Below are positions 26,741-35,070 of a stretch of DNA of 42,087 bases, piece after piece (the stretch's first letter is position 1; each line of letters begins with the position of its first letter). Below the pieces are notes generated by a model. It searched no databases, had not been told where the DNA came from, and saw nothing but the letters and a program-made list of their open reading frames with translations. Source of the DNA: Prosthecobacter debontii (GTDB lineage: Bacteria > Verrucomicrobiota > Verrucomicrobiia > Chthoniobacterales > Chthoniobacteraceae); assembly GCA_945905735.1 (NCBI GenBank), contig CAMDQC010000029.1, forward strand, positions 1-42,087, in the 5' to 3' direction. Made by a program: the position numbers and the translations under genes.

Positions 26741-27271
26741 TCAGACAGGCCGCAGCACTTCCACGATACTCGCCAGCACCACGCCTTCCACTGAGAGCAG
26801 GCGATTGGATCGCCCAAAGAGCGACTGCGGCGAGGCCAGCCCAAACAGCTCCGCGAGGTGCGCGCACGGGGCAACGCGGAGGAACCCATTCGGCTCGCTG
26901 CGGTAGCGGACGGCGTGCGCGTTGAGCAGCCCGCCGAGCGGAAGGACGCCCGCGATGATTTCCGCGCGGAGCGGCTCGGGGAAAGCATCCAGCGCGATCT
27001 CGATGGCTCCGTATTCCACGGGCAATCCGGACTTTTCGCAAAAGAGCACGACCTCGCGGCGATACCGCTCCGACGTGTGCTCGCACTGGATGACGCGCAG
27101 CCGCATTTCGTCTTCAAAGTGCTCTTCCAGCTTGGAAGTCATGTCGCCCGAATGCACCAGCAACCGACGCGCAACCGCGTTCAACTCTTCCGGCGCGACT
27201 TTCTCAAACTGCGGCATCTCGCGCCCGGCTGCCGCGTAGAGCGCCGGAAGCGGGTGGAGGAAGTCGCTCAT
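26741..27271 (-). CDS. Chorismate-lyase-like (UbiC/DUF98 fold) protein
   Basis: 176 residues. The pattern resembles the chorismate pyruvate-lyase-like fold: an early MRLRVIQCEHTSERYRREV strand pair, VEYGAIEIALDAFP, then IIAGVLPLGGLLNAH, and a late LFGRSNRLLSVEGVVLASI followed by VEVLRP. Family members remove pyruvate from chorismate or bind related ligands. Whether the catalytic residues are kept cannot be judged without alignment. The start overlaps the stop of the HemW-like radical SAM gene by ATGA, so the two are co-translated. Context suggests a shared, unknown pathway. Confidence 0.6.
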   Translation of the reverse strand: MSDFLHPLPALYAAAGREMPQFEKVAPEELNAVARRLLVHSGDMTSKLEEHFEDEMRLRVIQCEHTSERYRREVVLFCEKSGLPVEYGAIEIALDAFPEPLRAEIIAGVLPLGGLLNAHAVRYRSEPNGFLRVAPCAHLAELFGLASPQSLFGRSNRLLSVEGVVLASIVEVLRPV

Positions 27272-28611
27272 GTGTAGCGGGCGTTTTGGTGCTGCGGCAA
27301 AAAGAAGGCGTGGAGGATGACATCAATCTTCAGCAGCGCCTCACGAGTCAGCACCAGCCAGCCGCCCTGCTCACTCATCAGCCCGCGCCGCGATAGCTCG
27401 CTGAACTGCGCGGAGAACCGCTCCAGCACATTCACGCCAAACTTCCCGGTGAAGTAATCCACCGACACGCGCCCGAGCTTGAGCTGCAAAATCAGCTCCC
27501 GGATGAACCGCTCATCCGCCGTCGTCTCCAGCGCGCGACCGATGGGCAGCTCGCCTTTCTCCACCGCCGCCGTGTAGCTCTCGAAGTCGGGCAGGTTTTG
27601 AAAATGCACGCCGCCGAGGTGGCTAAAACTCGCCACGCCGAGGCCGAGAAGGTCCGCGCCTTTCCACAGCTCATCGCGATAGACGAACTTCGTTTTCGCC
27701 GGGTCGCGCACTGCCGTCGTCGCGCTCGTGACCGTGTATCCAGCGGCCTCCAGCGCCGTGAAGGCTTCGTTCACCCAGCGCCGTTTCGTGTGCCAATCGG
27801 CGACGGGGGCGACGAGCTTCCCCTCGGCTTCCATCTGCTTAAAGATGCCCGTGTTGTACGGCACTTCCATTTGGTAAATCGTCACGCACTCGGGCTGAAG
27901 CTCCAGCAGTTTCGCGATGTTGCGCTGCCAGTTTTCATCCGTCTCCTCCACCATCCCGGCGATGAGGTCTATGTTGATTTGCGGGAAGCCGATCTTCCGC
28001 GCGTGGTTGTAGGCGCGGTAAATCTCATCCTCTTTGTGCGCGCGTCCGTTCACCTCCAAGATGTGCTTGTCAAAGTTCTCCACGCCGAGCGAAAGCCGCG
28101 TCACGCCCATCGCGCGAATGGCTTCCAGCTTTGATTCTGTGAGCGTTCCCGGCTCTGCCTCGAATGCGATTTCCTCCGCCTCATCCCACGGCAGCGCGGC
28201 CTTCATCCGCTCCGTGAGCATCGTGAGTTGGGACACGCTCAGATAGCTCGGCGTGCCTCCGCCAAAGTAGATAAACTTCGGCTTCCGCCCCGCGATGCGC
28301 GGCGTGCGCGCATACATCTCCAACTCCCGCATCCCGTTCTCGATGTAGCCCTTGATGTCCTCCGCATTTTTATCCGTATAGACGCGGAAATAGCAGAAGT
28401 GGCACCGCTTCCGGCAAAACGGGATGTGGAAATAAACGCCCAGCGCAGTATCCGGCGGCGCAGGCGATTCAATGACCTCGCGCACTCGCGGAATGAGCGT
28501 CGGCTTCCAAAATGAAAACGGCGGATAGTTGGCGACGAAATAGTTCCCAGCAGTCGTCTCGTCGCCATCGGCGAGTAAGCGGTCGAAAATCTCGGCAGGT
28601 GTAGCAGGCAT
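27268..28611 (-). CDS. HemW/coproporphyrinogen-III-oxidase-like radical SAM protein
   Basis: 447 residues from MPATPAEIF; an in-frame start 13 codons upstream is possible but less typical. The radical SAM cluster CxxxCxxC is C66, C70 and C73 (HIPFCRKRCHFCYF), followed by the SAM-binding FIYFGGGTPSYLS and the EAEPGTL strand. NIDLIAGMVEET and the C-terminal HemW-like domain (GVASFSHLGGVHFQN, then a winged-helix-like end) complete it. Relatives include HemW (haem chaperone), HemN and HutW (haem-degrading); sequence alone does not decide which. Translational coupling to a chorismate-lyase-like partner is unusual for HemW. A possible minus-strand -10 element (TATACT) lies at 28675-28670. Confidence 0.85.
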   Translation of the reverse strand: MPATPAEIFDRLLADGDETTAGNYFVANYPPFSFWKPTLIPRVREVIESPAPPDTALGVYFHIPFCRKRCHFCYFRVYTDKNAEDIKGYIENGMRELEMYARTPRIAGRKPKFIYFGGGTPSYLSVSQLTMLTERMKAALPWDEAEEIAFEAEPGTLTESKLEAIRAMGVTRLSLGVENFDKHILEVNGRAHKEDEIYRAYNHARKIGFPQINIDLIAGMVEETDENWQRNIAKLLELQPECVTIYQMEVPYNTGIFKQMEAEGKLVAPVADWHTKRRWVNEAFTALEAAGYTVTSATTAVRDPAKTKFVYRDELWKGADLLGLGVASFSHLGGVHFQNLPDFESYTAAVEKGELPIGRALETTADERFIRELILQLKLGRVSVDYFTGKFGVNVLERFSAQFSELSRRGLMSEQGGWLVLTREALLKIDVILHAFFLPQHQNARYT

Positions 28612-28682
28612 AGCGGCGTAGAGACTCGCGGAGGAAAAGGCGCGCGGCAACTAGATAGTATGTGTGCGTAGTATAATACTGC

Positions 28683-29627
28683 TCACGCCCGCACGAGCTG
28701 GCAGCGCGCTACGGCCTTGCTCCCTAGCCTCGCGATGCGCGCCATCACCCGACTTCGGCGCTTCTCGTGCTCCTGCGACGGAATCTTCGCGGCCTTATCA
28801 AATGAGCGCCGCACTTTTACCAGCGCCAGCTCCGACATGCGGCGCACCCATTCGTGGCTGAGCCCGAAGCGACGACCCAGTTCGCGGAAAGACACGGTGC
28901 CTTCGGGTTGTAGCCCGTATTTTGCGCTGATGACCTCTAGCTCCCGGTCGTCGAGGTCGTGGAGCGCGCTGATGAGCTCTTCTTTCAGCTCACGGTCACT
29001 GACTTGGCTGAAAGCGTCGGGCGTCGTCTCGTCAACCATGCGAGAGATGGTGCTTTCGGATGTCTCATCGCCCGCAACAATCGGCGCGTCGAGCGATGAG
29101 ACTTGCAGGCGGTCGCCCTGAAGCTCCGCAAACTCCTCCGGCGTGAGGCCGAGGCGCACGGCGAGTTCTTCCTCCGTGGCCGGGCGTCCGAGCTGGGCGC
29201 TCAGCTCTTCATTCATCCGCGCAACCTTGCGCAGACGCTGCGAGCGCCAGACGGGAATCTTCACCACGCGCGCCATTTTCGTTAGTGCGCGGTGGATGCG
29301 TTGCTTGATCCACACCGACGCATACGTGCCGAACTTGGTGCCGAACTTCGGGTCGTAAAGCTCCGCTGCGCGAATGAGCCCGATGTTCCCCTCCGAGATG
29401 ACATCTGCGAGCGGGAGCCCGTAGCCGCCGTATTGGTGGGCAATCGAGGCGACCAGCCGCAGGTGGCTGCGGACGAGCAGTTCCTGCGCGGCCACGTCGC
29501 CTTTTGCGGCGCGTCCGGCGGTTTCGACGAGCGATTCCTCGGTCAGCGTAGGCTGGCTGTGGATGTCCCGGAGATAGGCGTCCAGTGCGCTCCAGTCTCC
29601 CTTACGTGCTTCTGTAATGTGTTTCAT
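28683..29627 (-). CDS. Sigma-70 family RNA polymerase sigma factor
   Basis: 314 residues. It has a short N-terminal 1.2-like segment and region 2 with LRLVASIAHQYGGYGLPLAD, then SEGNIGLIRAAELYDP and FGTYASVWIKQRIHRAL. Region 3 (LSAQLGRPATEEELAVRLG) and region 4 follow, with SALHDLDDRELEVISAKYGL and a helix-turn-helix at FRELGRRFGLSHEWVRR. Size and layout fit a group 2/3 or RpoH-like factor rather than the housekeeping factor. A basic C-terminal tail of about 30 residues extends past region 4. It is divergent from the LysR gene across 89 bp. Confidence 0.92.
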   Translation of the reverse strand: MKHITEARKGDWSALDAYLRDIHSQPTLTEESLVETAGRAAKGDVAAQELLVRSHLRLVASIAHQYGGYGLPLADVISEGNIGLIRAAELYDPKFGTKFGTYASVWIKQRIHRALTKMARVVKIPVWRSQRLRKVARMNEELSAQLGRPATEEELAVRLGLTPEEFAELQGDRLQVSSLDAPIVAGDETSESTISRMVDETTPDAFSQVSDRELKEELISALHDLDDRELEVISAKYGLQPEGTVSFRELGRRFGLSHEWVRRMSELALVKVRRSFDKAAKIPSQEHEKRRSRVMARIARLGSKAVARCQLVRA

Positions 29628-29716
29628 ACGGGGGCGTTTGTAGGGCTTTGGGGAACTTTAGAATATGACTTCTTTTGGATGGTTCTCTTCGTTTTATCCG
29701 AAGTATCGTCTGCGGC
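29628..29716. promoter_or_regulatory. Divergent intergenic region between sigma factor and LysR regulator
   Basis: An 89-bp gap that must hold the promoters of both divergent genes. It is more AT-rich than its surroundings (29650-29695). LysR proteins commonly bind such shared regions to control themselves and the opposite gene. I see no clear T-N11-A box or confident -35/-10 pair, so only its location is supported. Confidence 0.35.
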
Positions 29717-30616
29717 ATGGAAACACTGAACTTTCACCATCTCCGATACTTCTGGGCCGTCGCTCGCGAGGGCACGCTCCGCGCTGCCGCTGAGAAATTG
29801 CACGTTTCTCAGCCCTCGGTGAGCGCGCAGATCAATCAAATAGAAGACTCGCTCGGCGTGGCGCTCTTTCAGCAAGTCGGGCGCGGACTCGTCCTCACCG
29901 ACGCCGGGCGGCTGGCGATGGAGTATGCCGACGACATCTTCTCCACCGCCCGCGAAATGGTGCGTGCACTCCAAGACCCATCCGGCGCGAAAGTGCCGGT
30001 ATTCGATGTAGGCGTGATGGATTCCTTGCCTAAGCTCCTCGCTCTCTCGCTGCTCAAACCCGCACTGGCGCTGAATCCAGCCGCGCGCTTGGTCTGCCAC
30101 GAGGGACAACTCCACGAACTCCTCCCGGAACTCGCCGCACACCGGCTCGACATGATCCTCGCCGACGAAGCGGCGAGCAGTGAGAACGAATTTCACCTAT
30201 TCAACACCGTGCTCGGCTCTTGCGGCACCACCTTCTGCGCGACCTCGAAACTCGCGAACAAACTGCGCAAAGGCTTCCCCGCTTCGCTCAACGGACAGCC
30301 CGTGCTTTTGCCCACCGAGTCGAACTCCTACCGGCGGCATCTGGAGGCGTGGTTCGACCGCAATAAGGTGAAACCCAAGGTCATCGCCGAGTTCGACGAC
30401 CTCGCGCTGATGGCGATGTTTGCAGGCGATGGACACGGCTTCATCCCCGTGTATTCCGTGGCGCTCGCGAACGCGAAGAAGACGTTCGGGTTATCGGAAA
30501 TCGGCGAGGCGCCCGACTGCCGGTGCCAGATTCACGCCATCACCGCCGAGCGAAAACTGAAGCACGCCGGAATTCGCGCCGTCACAGAGTCCGCACGGCG
30601 GGACATCTTCGGATAG
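29717..30616 (+). CDS. NhaR-like LysR-family transcriptional regulator
   Basis: 299 residues from METLNFHHLRYFWAV; an upstream in-frame start lies in the promoter gap and is not typical. The winged helix-turn-helix spans about 1-60 (GTLRAAAEKLHVSQPSVSAQ) and ends with RGLVLTDAGRLAMEYAD. The opening LNFHHLRYFWAVAREG is characteristic of the NhaR subgroup, which in E. coli responds to sodium. The effector-binding domain occupies about 90-299. It probably regulates its own promoter and perhaps the divergent sigma gene. No Na+/H+ antiporter is present nearby, so the NhaR role itself is not supported by context. Confidence 0.9.
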   Translation: METLNFHHLRYFWAVAREGTLRAAAEKLHVSQPSVSAQINQIEDSLGVALFQQVGRGLVLTDAGRLAMEYADDIFSTAREMVRALQDPSGAKVPVFDVGVMDSLPKLLALSLLKPALALNPAARLVCHEGQLHELLPELAAHRLDMILADEAASSENEFHLFNTVLGSCGTTFCATSKLANKLRKGFPASLNGQPVLLPTESNSYRRHLEAWFDRNKVKPKVIAEFDDLALMAMFAGDGHGFIPVYSVALANAKKTFGLSEIGEAPDCRCQIHAITAERKLKHAGIRAVTESARRDIFG

Positions 30617-30670
30617 GCCCGCGCGCCTTCGCGGTTGCATCGCGGGCGTCACTTCCGGCACGGTTGGGCG

Positions 30671-31267
30671 ATGCGTTTTCATGACTTTATCCACGACTCG
30701 GAGGGCTGGCGGTTGGTTGGCGACGAGGTGCTTTTTGCCAATCCTTACCTTGAGGTTCACCGTGTTCAGATTGCCACACCAACGAGGCCGGAACCTCTGA
30801 TGTGGACGGTGGCGCATCGAAAAGGGGCGGTCGTGGTGGTGCCGGTGACTCAGGACGGGAATTACCTTCTCGTCCGCCAGGAGCGCATCCCGATTCGCGC
30901 GACGATCTGGGAGTTTCCAGCGGGGCAGATCGACGACACGAGCGACCCCGATGCCGTGCGCGCCACTGGGCTCCGCGAGCTGCACGAGGAGGCCGGGCAC
31001 GAACTATCAGCGGACGGCGAACTCACCTCGCTCGGCATCTTCTTTCCCAGCTCCGGGTTCACCGATGAGCACAGCCATCTCCTGCTCGCTCGCGGCGTGG
31101 TCCCAGCGGAGGGTGGAGCGCGCCCGGATGCCGCCGAGGCCATCACGGAATGCCGCGCATTTTCCCTCGCGGAGCTGACGGCGATGGTCGCCAGCGGAGA
31201 AATTCGCGACGCCAATTCGCTCGCTGCGTATGCCCGGATGTCTGCACTGGGCCTAATGAATCCGTGA
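30671..31267 (+). CDS. Nudix hydrolase (ADP-ribose pyrophosphatase-like)
   Basis: 198 residues from MRFHDFIHDSEGW. The Nudix region reads EFPAGQIDD, then RELHEEAGHEL. The first Gly and the REL-EE-G core are present, but the gap between them is three residues longer than the textbook Gx5Ex7REUxEExGU box and the first Glu position is not conserved. VVVVPVTQDGNYLLVRQ and the E-rich strand are typical of ADP-ribose or nucleotide-sugar pyrophosphatases, which hydrolyse NDP-X to NMP and X-phosphate. It follows the LysR gene by 54 bp and may be co-transcribed. Confidence 0.88.
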   Translation: MRFHDFIHDSEGWRLVGDEVLFANPYLEVHRVQIATPTRPEPLMWTVAHRKGAVVVVPVTQDGNYLLVRQERIPIRATIWEFPAGQIDDTSDPDAVRATGLRELHEEAGHELSADGELTSLGIFFPSSGFTDEHSHLLLARGVVPAEGGARPDAAEAITECRAFSLAELTAMVASGEIRDANSLAAYARMSALGLMNP

Positions 31268-31355
31268 GTCTGCGGATGGACTGCGCGGGAATATTTTCGC
31301 CCATTCGCAATTTCATCCTTCATCCTTTGACGATCATCCATACTGTCCGCCGCCC

Positions 31356-32375
31356 ATGTTTCGGTTCCTGCTGACTAAACTATTTTCACAACGCGAGAAG
31401 ATGAAGGGAGACGACGTAAAGCCGTTTCTCGAACACCTTGAGGATTTGCGTGGGACGATCTTCAAGATGGCGGCCACGCTCGTCGTCGCGGTGTCCGTTT
31501 CGTTTATCTGGAACTCACAGATTTCTGACCTCCTCCAGTATCCGCTGAAGGTGAACGGGCTTGTCCCTGCGGATGTGCTTGTGGCGCAGGATGTCATCGG
31601 GCCGTTCATGTCTTCGCTCACGGTTTCATTCTACGTGGGCTTTGCTGCGGCGTTCCCGTTCCTTGCGTTTTTCCTCGGGCAGTTCGTCATCCCGGCGATG
31701 ACGGATCGGGAGAAAAAATATGCGCTTCCTGCGATCATTGTCGGCTTTGCGCTCTTCCTTGGCGGGGCGGCATTCTGTTTCTACGAGATCGTGCCGGGCG
31801 TCATAAAGTTCATGGCCGACTGGTCGGTGAAAGCGCACATCAAAGTCCAATACGCCGTGGGCAACTACTACAAGATCGTGTCGCTGATGTGCATTATCTT
31901 CGGGCTGCTGTGCCAGATTCCAGTCGTGATGATTTCGCTGCACGGCGTGGGGATCGTTACCTACAAATGGATTAGCAGCACTCGCACTTACGGCTACACC
32001 GGGATTCTGGTCCTGTGCGGAGTCGTCTCGCCAGCGCCGGACGTGCTCTCGATCGTGCTGATCACGATGCCCATCATCGTGCTCTACGAGATTTGTATCT
32101 GGGTCATCTACTTCCTCGAAAAGCGCAAGAAACCCGCCGAGCCAGCCGCCATAATCGCCGTCGCGCCGATCGCTACCTCGCCGTATGTAGAGCAATCCAT
32201 CGAGCATCATTACGACGACCCGAGCCACTACAACGACGACCATCATTACCACGATGATCACTACCATCGTGAGCACCCAGAACTCGCCGACGAACCGAAG
32301 CCCGAGCCCGAGGTGAAGCCCGAAATCCCGCCGCCCGCAACCGAGGGCGAGCCGCCGAAGACACCCGAGCTGTGA
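31356..32375 (+). CDS. tatC: TatC twin-arginine translocase subunit with His/Asp-rich tail
   Basis: Core receptor of the Tat pathway, which exports folded proteins with twin-arginine signals across the inner membrane. It has 339 residues, longer than the usual 240-280. Standard features are the cytoplasmic FLEHLEDLRG, six helices, IPAMTDREKKYALP and SSTRTYGYTG, where the conserved R is usually found, followed by SPAPDVLS. After the last helix (VIYFLEKRKKP) comes a soluble tail of about 75 residues. Residues 284-307 of that tail hold nine His and six Asp, followed by a Pro/Glu-rich end. No tatA or tatB is seen nearby. The stop overlaps the alkD-like start by GTGA. Confidence 0.93.
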   Translation: MFRFLLTKLFSQREKMKGDDVKPFLEHLEDLRGTIFKMAATLVVAVSVSFIWNSQISDLLQYPLKVNGLVPADVLVAQDVIGPFMSSLTVSFYVGFAAAFPFLAFFLGQFVIPAMTDREKKYALPAIIVGFALFLGGAAFCFYEIVPGVIKFMADWSVKAHIKVQYAVGNYYKIVSLMCIIFGLLCQIPVVMISLHGVGIVTYKWISSTRTYGYTGILVLCGVVSPAPDVLSIVLITMPIIVLYEICIWVIYFLEKRKKPAEPAAIIAVAPIATSPYVEQSIEHHYDDPSHYNDDHHYHDDHYHREHPELADEPKPEPEVKPEIPPPATEGEPPKTPEL

Positions 32376-33100
32376 GCGCGTGGACGGCTAAAAAAGCGCA
32401 AGCACGACTAGCCGCTCTCGCCGACACCGAGAAAGCAACGCACGCCCTGCGCTTCTTCAAAACCGGACCGGGCGAGTATGGAGAAGGCGACCAGTTTCTC
32501 GGCATCAGCATCCCCCAATTGCGCAGCGTCGCCAAAGAAGCTCACGGGATGTCCTTGCCGGAGATCGCGGTGCTCATCCGCTCGCCTTGGCACGAAGAAC
32601 GGATGCTCGCCCTCTTCGTCCTCACGCACGCCTTTTCCATCGGCAATGACACAGAGCGCGCGGAAGTCTTCGACTTCTACGTCGCACACCTCCCGTGGGT
32701 GAGCAATTGGGACTTAGTAGATGCCTCCGCGCACCTCATCGTCGGTCCATGGCTCGAAGGCCGCAGCCGCGCGCTCCTCACGAACTGGGCCCACTCCGCC
32801 GTCCTCTGGGAGCGGCGGGTTGCAGTCGTCGCCACGCTCCACTTCATCCGCAAGGGCGACTTCGCAGACATCCTCGCCCTCGCAGAACTCCTCCAAGACG
32901 ATCCCCACGACCTCATGCACAAAGCCGTCGGCTGGATGCTCCGCGAAGTCGGTAAGCGCGACCTCGCCTGCATGGAATCGTTTCTCAAAAAACACGCCGC
33001 CACCATGCCGCGAACCATGCTCCGCTACGCCATCGAGAAACTCCCCGAAGCCGCCCGCCAAGACTACCTCGCCGCTCGCCGCTTGATTCGAAGCCGGTAA
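32372..33100 (+). CDS. alkD: AlkD-like DNA alkylation repair protein
   Basis: 242 residues with a GTG start that overlaps the tatC stop (GTGA). It is an all-helical HEAT-like repeat protein of the AlkD family, a DNA glycosylase that removes alkylated bases such as 3-methyladenine and 7-methylguanine without flipping them. Visible motifs are FFKTGPGEYGEGDQFLGI near the N-terminus and NWDLVDASAH, in which W113 and D117 match the family's stacking Trp and catalytic Asp. KAVGWMLREVGKRD and PRTMLRYAIEKLP follow. The 3' side is a 252-bp gap with two hairpins. Confidence 0.92.
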   Translation: MSAWTAKKAQARLAALADTEKATHALRFFKTGPGEYGEGDQFLGISIPQLRSVAKEAHGMSLPEIAVLIRSPWHEERMLALFVLTHAFSIGNDTERAEVFDFYVAHLPWVSNWDLVDASAHLIVGPWLEGRSRALLTNWAHSAVLWERRVAVVATLHFIRKGDFADILALAELLQDDPHDLMHKAVGWMLREVGKRDLACMESFLKKHAATMPRTMLRYAIEKLPEAARQDYLAARRLIRSR

Positions 33101-33200
33101 AGACTTACGCCGCGGCGCGCCGCTGCCCTACGAGCGCGGAAGAAGCCCTCAGAACCATTTGCCGAGTCGCCGCCCGCGTCGCGCCCATGTTTCGCCGCAC

Positions 33201-33221
33201 ACGTGGGCAGGTTGCCCACGT
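33201..33221. repeat. Perfect 9-bp hairpin
   Basis: ACGTGGGCA (33201-33209), a 3-base loop, then TGCCCACGT (33213-33221). It lies in the gap after the alkD-like gene with no T-tract after it, so it is more like a dispersed palindromic repeat unit or protein site than a classical terminator. Confidence 0.6.
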
Positions 33222-33307
33222 CACATGCGCAAGGCGATTTTCGCTCCAGCCGAAAAAACTGTAGAAAAAAAACTTGATTCAGATCGCTGTTCTACTGTCT
33301 GCATCCG

Positions 33308-33333
33308 CCCCGCTTTTTTCCAACGAAGCGGGG
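33308..33333 (+). terminator. Stem-loop just upstream of the ABC operon
   Basis: CCCCGCTT (33308-33315) pairs with AAGCGGGG (33326-33333) across a 10-base loop, 19 bp before the ABC start at 33353. It could terminate transcripts from the alkD side or act as a leader structure for the ABC operon. The trailing sequence lacks a long T-run, so terminator function is uncertain. An A-rich stretch at 33251-33272 just upstream could belong to a promoter. Confidence 0.4.
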
Positions 33334-33352
33334 CATCTTAATTTCCAATCAC

Positions 33353-34318
33353 ATGATCCAAGTCCAAAACCTACGAAAGGAGTTCGGCCCGAAGGTCGCG
33401 GTGAACGGTATTTCGTTCACTGTCGAGAAGGGCGAAGTCCTCGGCTTCCTCGGGCCTAACGGCGCGGGGAAATCCACCAGTATGCGCATGATTACCGGCT
33501 TTATCCCGCCCACGGAGGGCTCGGTAAAAGTCGGCGAATTCGACATGCTCGAAAACCCCATCCCGGCCAAACGCCTCATCGGCTACTTGCCGGAGAACGC
33601 TCCGTCTTACGCCGATATGTCGGTGCGCGGATTTCTCGCCTTCACGGCAGAGTTACGCGGGCTGAGCGGCGACGCTGGGAAGAAGGCAGTGAACCGCGTG
33701 CTGGAGATGTGCTTTCTCGAAAATGTGCAGCATCAAAGCGTGGAGACGCTCTCGAAGGGCTATCGGCATCGCACATGTTTTGCGCAGTCGATCATCCACG
33801 ACCCCGAGGTGCTGATTCTCGATGAACCGACGGACGGGCTGGACCCAAACCAGAAGCACGAAGTCCGCACGCTGATTAAAAAGATGGGCGAGACGAAGGC
33901 GATCATCTTTTCCACGCACATCCTCGAAGAAGTCGAGGCGGTGTGCTCGCGGGCAATCATTATTGATCGCGGAACTATCGTGGCAAACGGGACGCCGCGT
34001 GATTTGAAAATGCGCAGCGACCAAGCAGGCGCGATCACCGTAAAGCTCGTGGACGGCAACGGCGAGGCGATCAAAGCAAAGCTCAGTCACCTCAACGGCG
34101 TGGACCGTGTGACGATTCTCTCGGAGCGCCCGCTGACGCTCCGCGTGTGGCCTCGCAAGGGTTCGGGCAGCGACGATGTTTCTCGCGGGATCGCCGATAT
34201 GGCGTTCCAAGAACGCTGGTCGCTGCAAGGACTGCAAGTGGAGGAAGGACGGCTCGATGAAGTCTTCCGCAGCATCACACTCCCCGACACAAAATCTACC
34301 AAGGAGGAAACGAAATGA
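33353..34318 (+). CDS. GldA-like ABC transporter ATPase
   Basis: 321 residues. ATPase of an ABC-2-type system with Walker A GPNGAGKST, the signature ETLSKGYRHR (usual SKGYRQR, with His for Gln), Walker B EVLILDEPTDGLDPNQ and the switch STHILEEVEAV. The extended C-terminal part ends LDEVFRSITL, typical of this family. It is first in a four-gene operon with a permease, a GldG-like protein and a DUF4340 protein. The homologous operon is widespread and was named for gliding in Flavobacterium, but its substrate elsewhere is unknown. A strong AAGGAGGA lies in its last codons and serves the permease. Confidence 0.9.
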   Translation: MIQVQNLRKEFGPKVAVNGISFTVEKGEVLGFLGPNGAGKSTSMRMITGFIPPTEGSVKVGEFDMLENPIPAKRLIGYLPENAPSYADMSVRGFLAFTAELRGLSGDAGKKAVNRVLEMCFLENVQHQSVETLSKGYRHRTCFAQSIIHDPEVLILDEPTDGLDPNQKHEVRTLIKKMGETKAIIFSTHILEEVEAVCSRAIIIDRGTIVANGTPRDLKMRSDQAGAITVKLVDGNGEAIKAKLSHLNGVDRVTILSERPLTLRVWPRKGSGSDDVSRGIADMAFQERWSLQGLQVEEGRLDEVFRSITLPDTKSTKEETK

Positions 34319-35049
34319 ACCCAACACTCACCATCGCACGACGCGAACTGAAGGGCTACTTTGCCTCGCCGGTCGCGTTCGTATTTATCGTCATATTCCT
34401 GCTGCTCGCAGCGTTCTTCACTTTCATGCTCGGCGGGTTGTTTGAGCGCGGAGAGGCGAATCTTCTTCCGTTCTTCACCTGGCACCCGTGGCTGTATCTG
34501 TTCCTCGTCCCGGCTGTGGGAATGCGGATGTGGTCGGAGGAACGGCGTCTCGGCACCATTGAGTTGCTGCTCACGATGCCGGTCACCCCGTGGCAGGCGA
34601 TTGTGGGGAAATTCCTCGCTTCTTGGGTAGTCGTCGGCATCGCGCTGGCGCTCACTTTCCCGGTGGTGATGACGGTGAACTATCTCGGCTCGCCCGATAA
34701 CGGCGTAATTTTCGCCGGGTATCTCGGAAGCCTTCTGATGGCGGGAGCCTACCTCGCGGTGAGTGCGATGACCTCAGCGATGACGCGCAATCAAGTGGTG
34801 AGTTTCATCGTCGCCGTGGTGATTTGCTTCTTCCTCATCCTCGTGGGTTATCCACCGGTGACGAGCCTACTGACAGGCTGGGCACCGACTTGGGCTGTCG
34901 AAGGCATTGCGGCCTTTAGCGTCATGACGCACTTCGAGAGCATTCAAAAGGGAGTGCTCGATTCGCGCGATGTCCTCTATTTTCTGTCGGTGATCGCCTT
35001 CTCGCTTTTCACCACCAGCGTCATCATCCGCGCGCATCGCGCCGGTTAA
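34315..35049 (+). CDS. ABC-2 permease (GldF-like)
   Basis: 244 residues, about six helices, starting MNPTLTIARRELKGYFASPVAF, a typical ABC-2 permease opening. The motif MRMWSEERRLGTIELLLTMP and the following TPWQAIVGKFLAS are diagnostic of the family. It overlaps the ATPase gene by ATGA and has a clear ribosome-binding site. It would carry out transport or membrane remodelling together with the ATPase and GldG-like subunit. The substrate is unknown. Confidence 0.9.
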   Translation: MNPTLTIARRELKGYFASPVAFVFIVIFLLLAAFFTFMLGGLFERGEANLLPFFTWHPWLYLFLVPAVGMRMWSEERRLGTIELLLTMPVTPWQAIVGKFLASWVVVGIALALTFPVVMTVNYLGSPDNGVIFAGYLGSLLMAGAYLAVSAMTSAMTRNQVVSFIVAVVICFFLILVGYPPVTSLLTGWAPTWAVEGIAAFSVMTHFESIQKGVLDSRDVLYFLSVIAFSLFTTSVIIRAHRAG

Positions 35050-35070
35050 ACCTCAACCCATTTCTCAACC

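Noticed and set aside
28620-28690. tRNA or small RNA gene between the radical SAM and sigma genes
   Set aside because: The AT-rich palindrome there is too short for a tRNA and shows no cloverleaf; it fits a promoter better.
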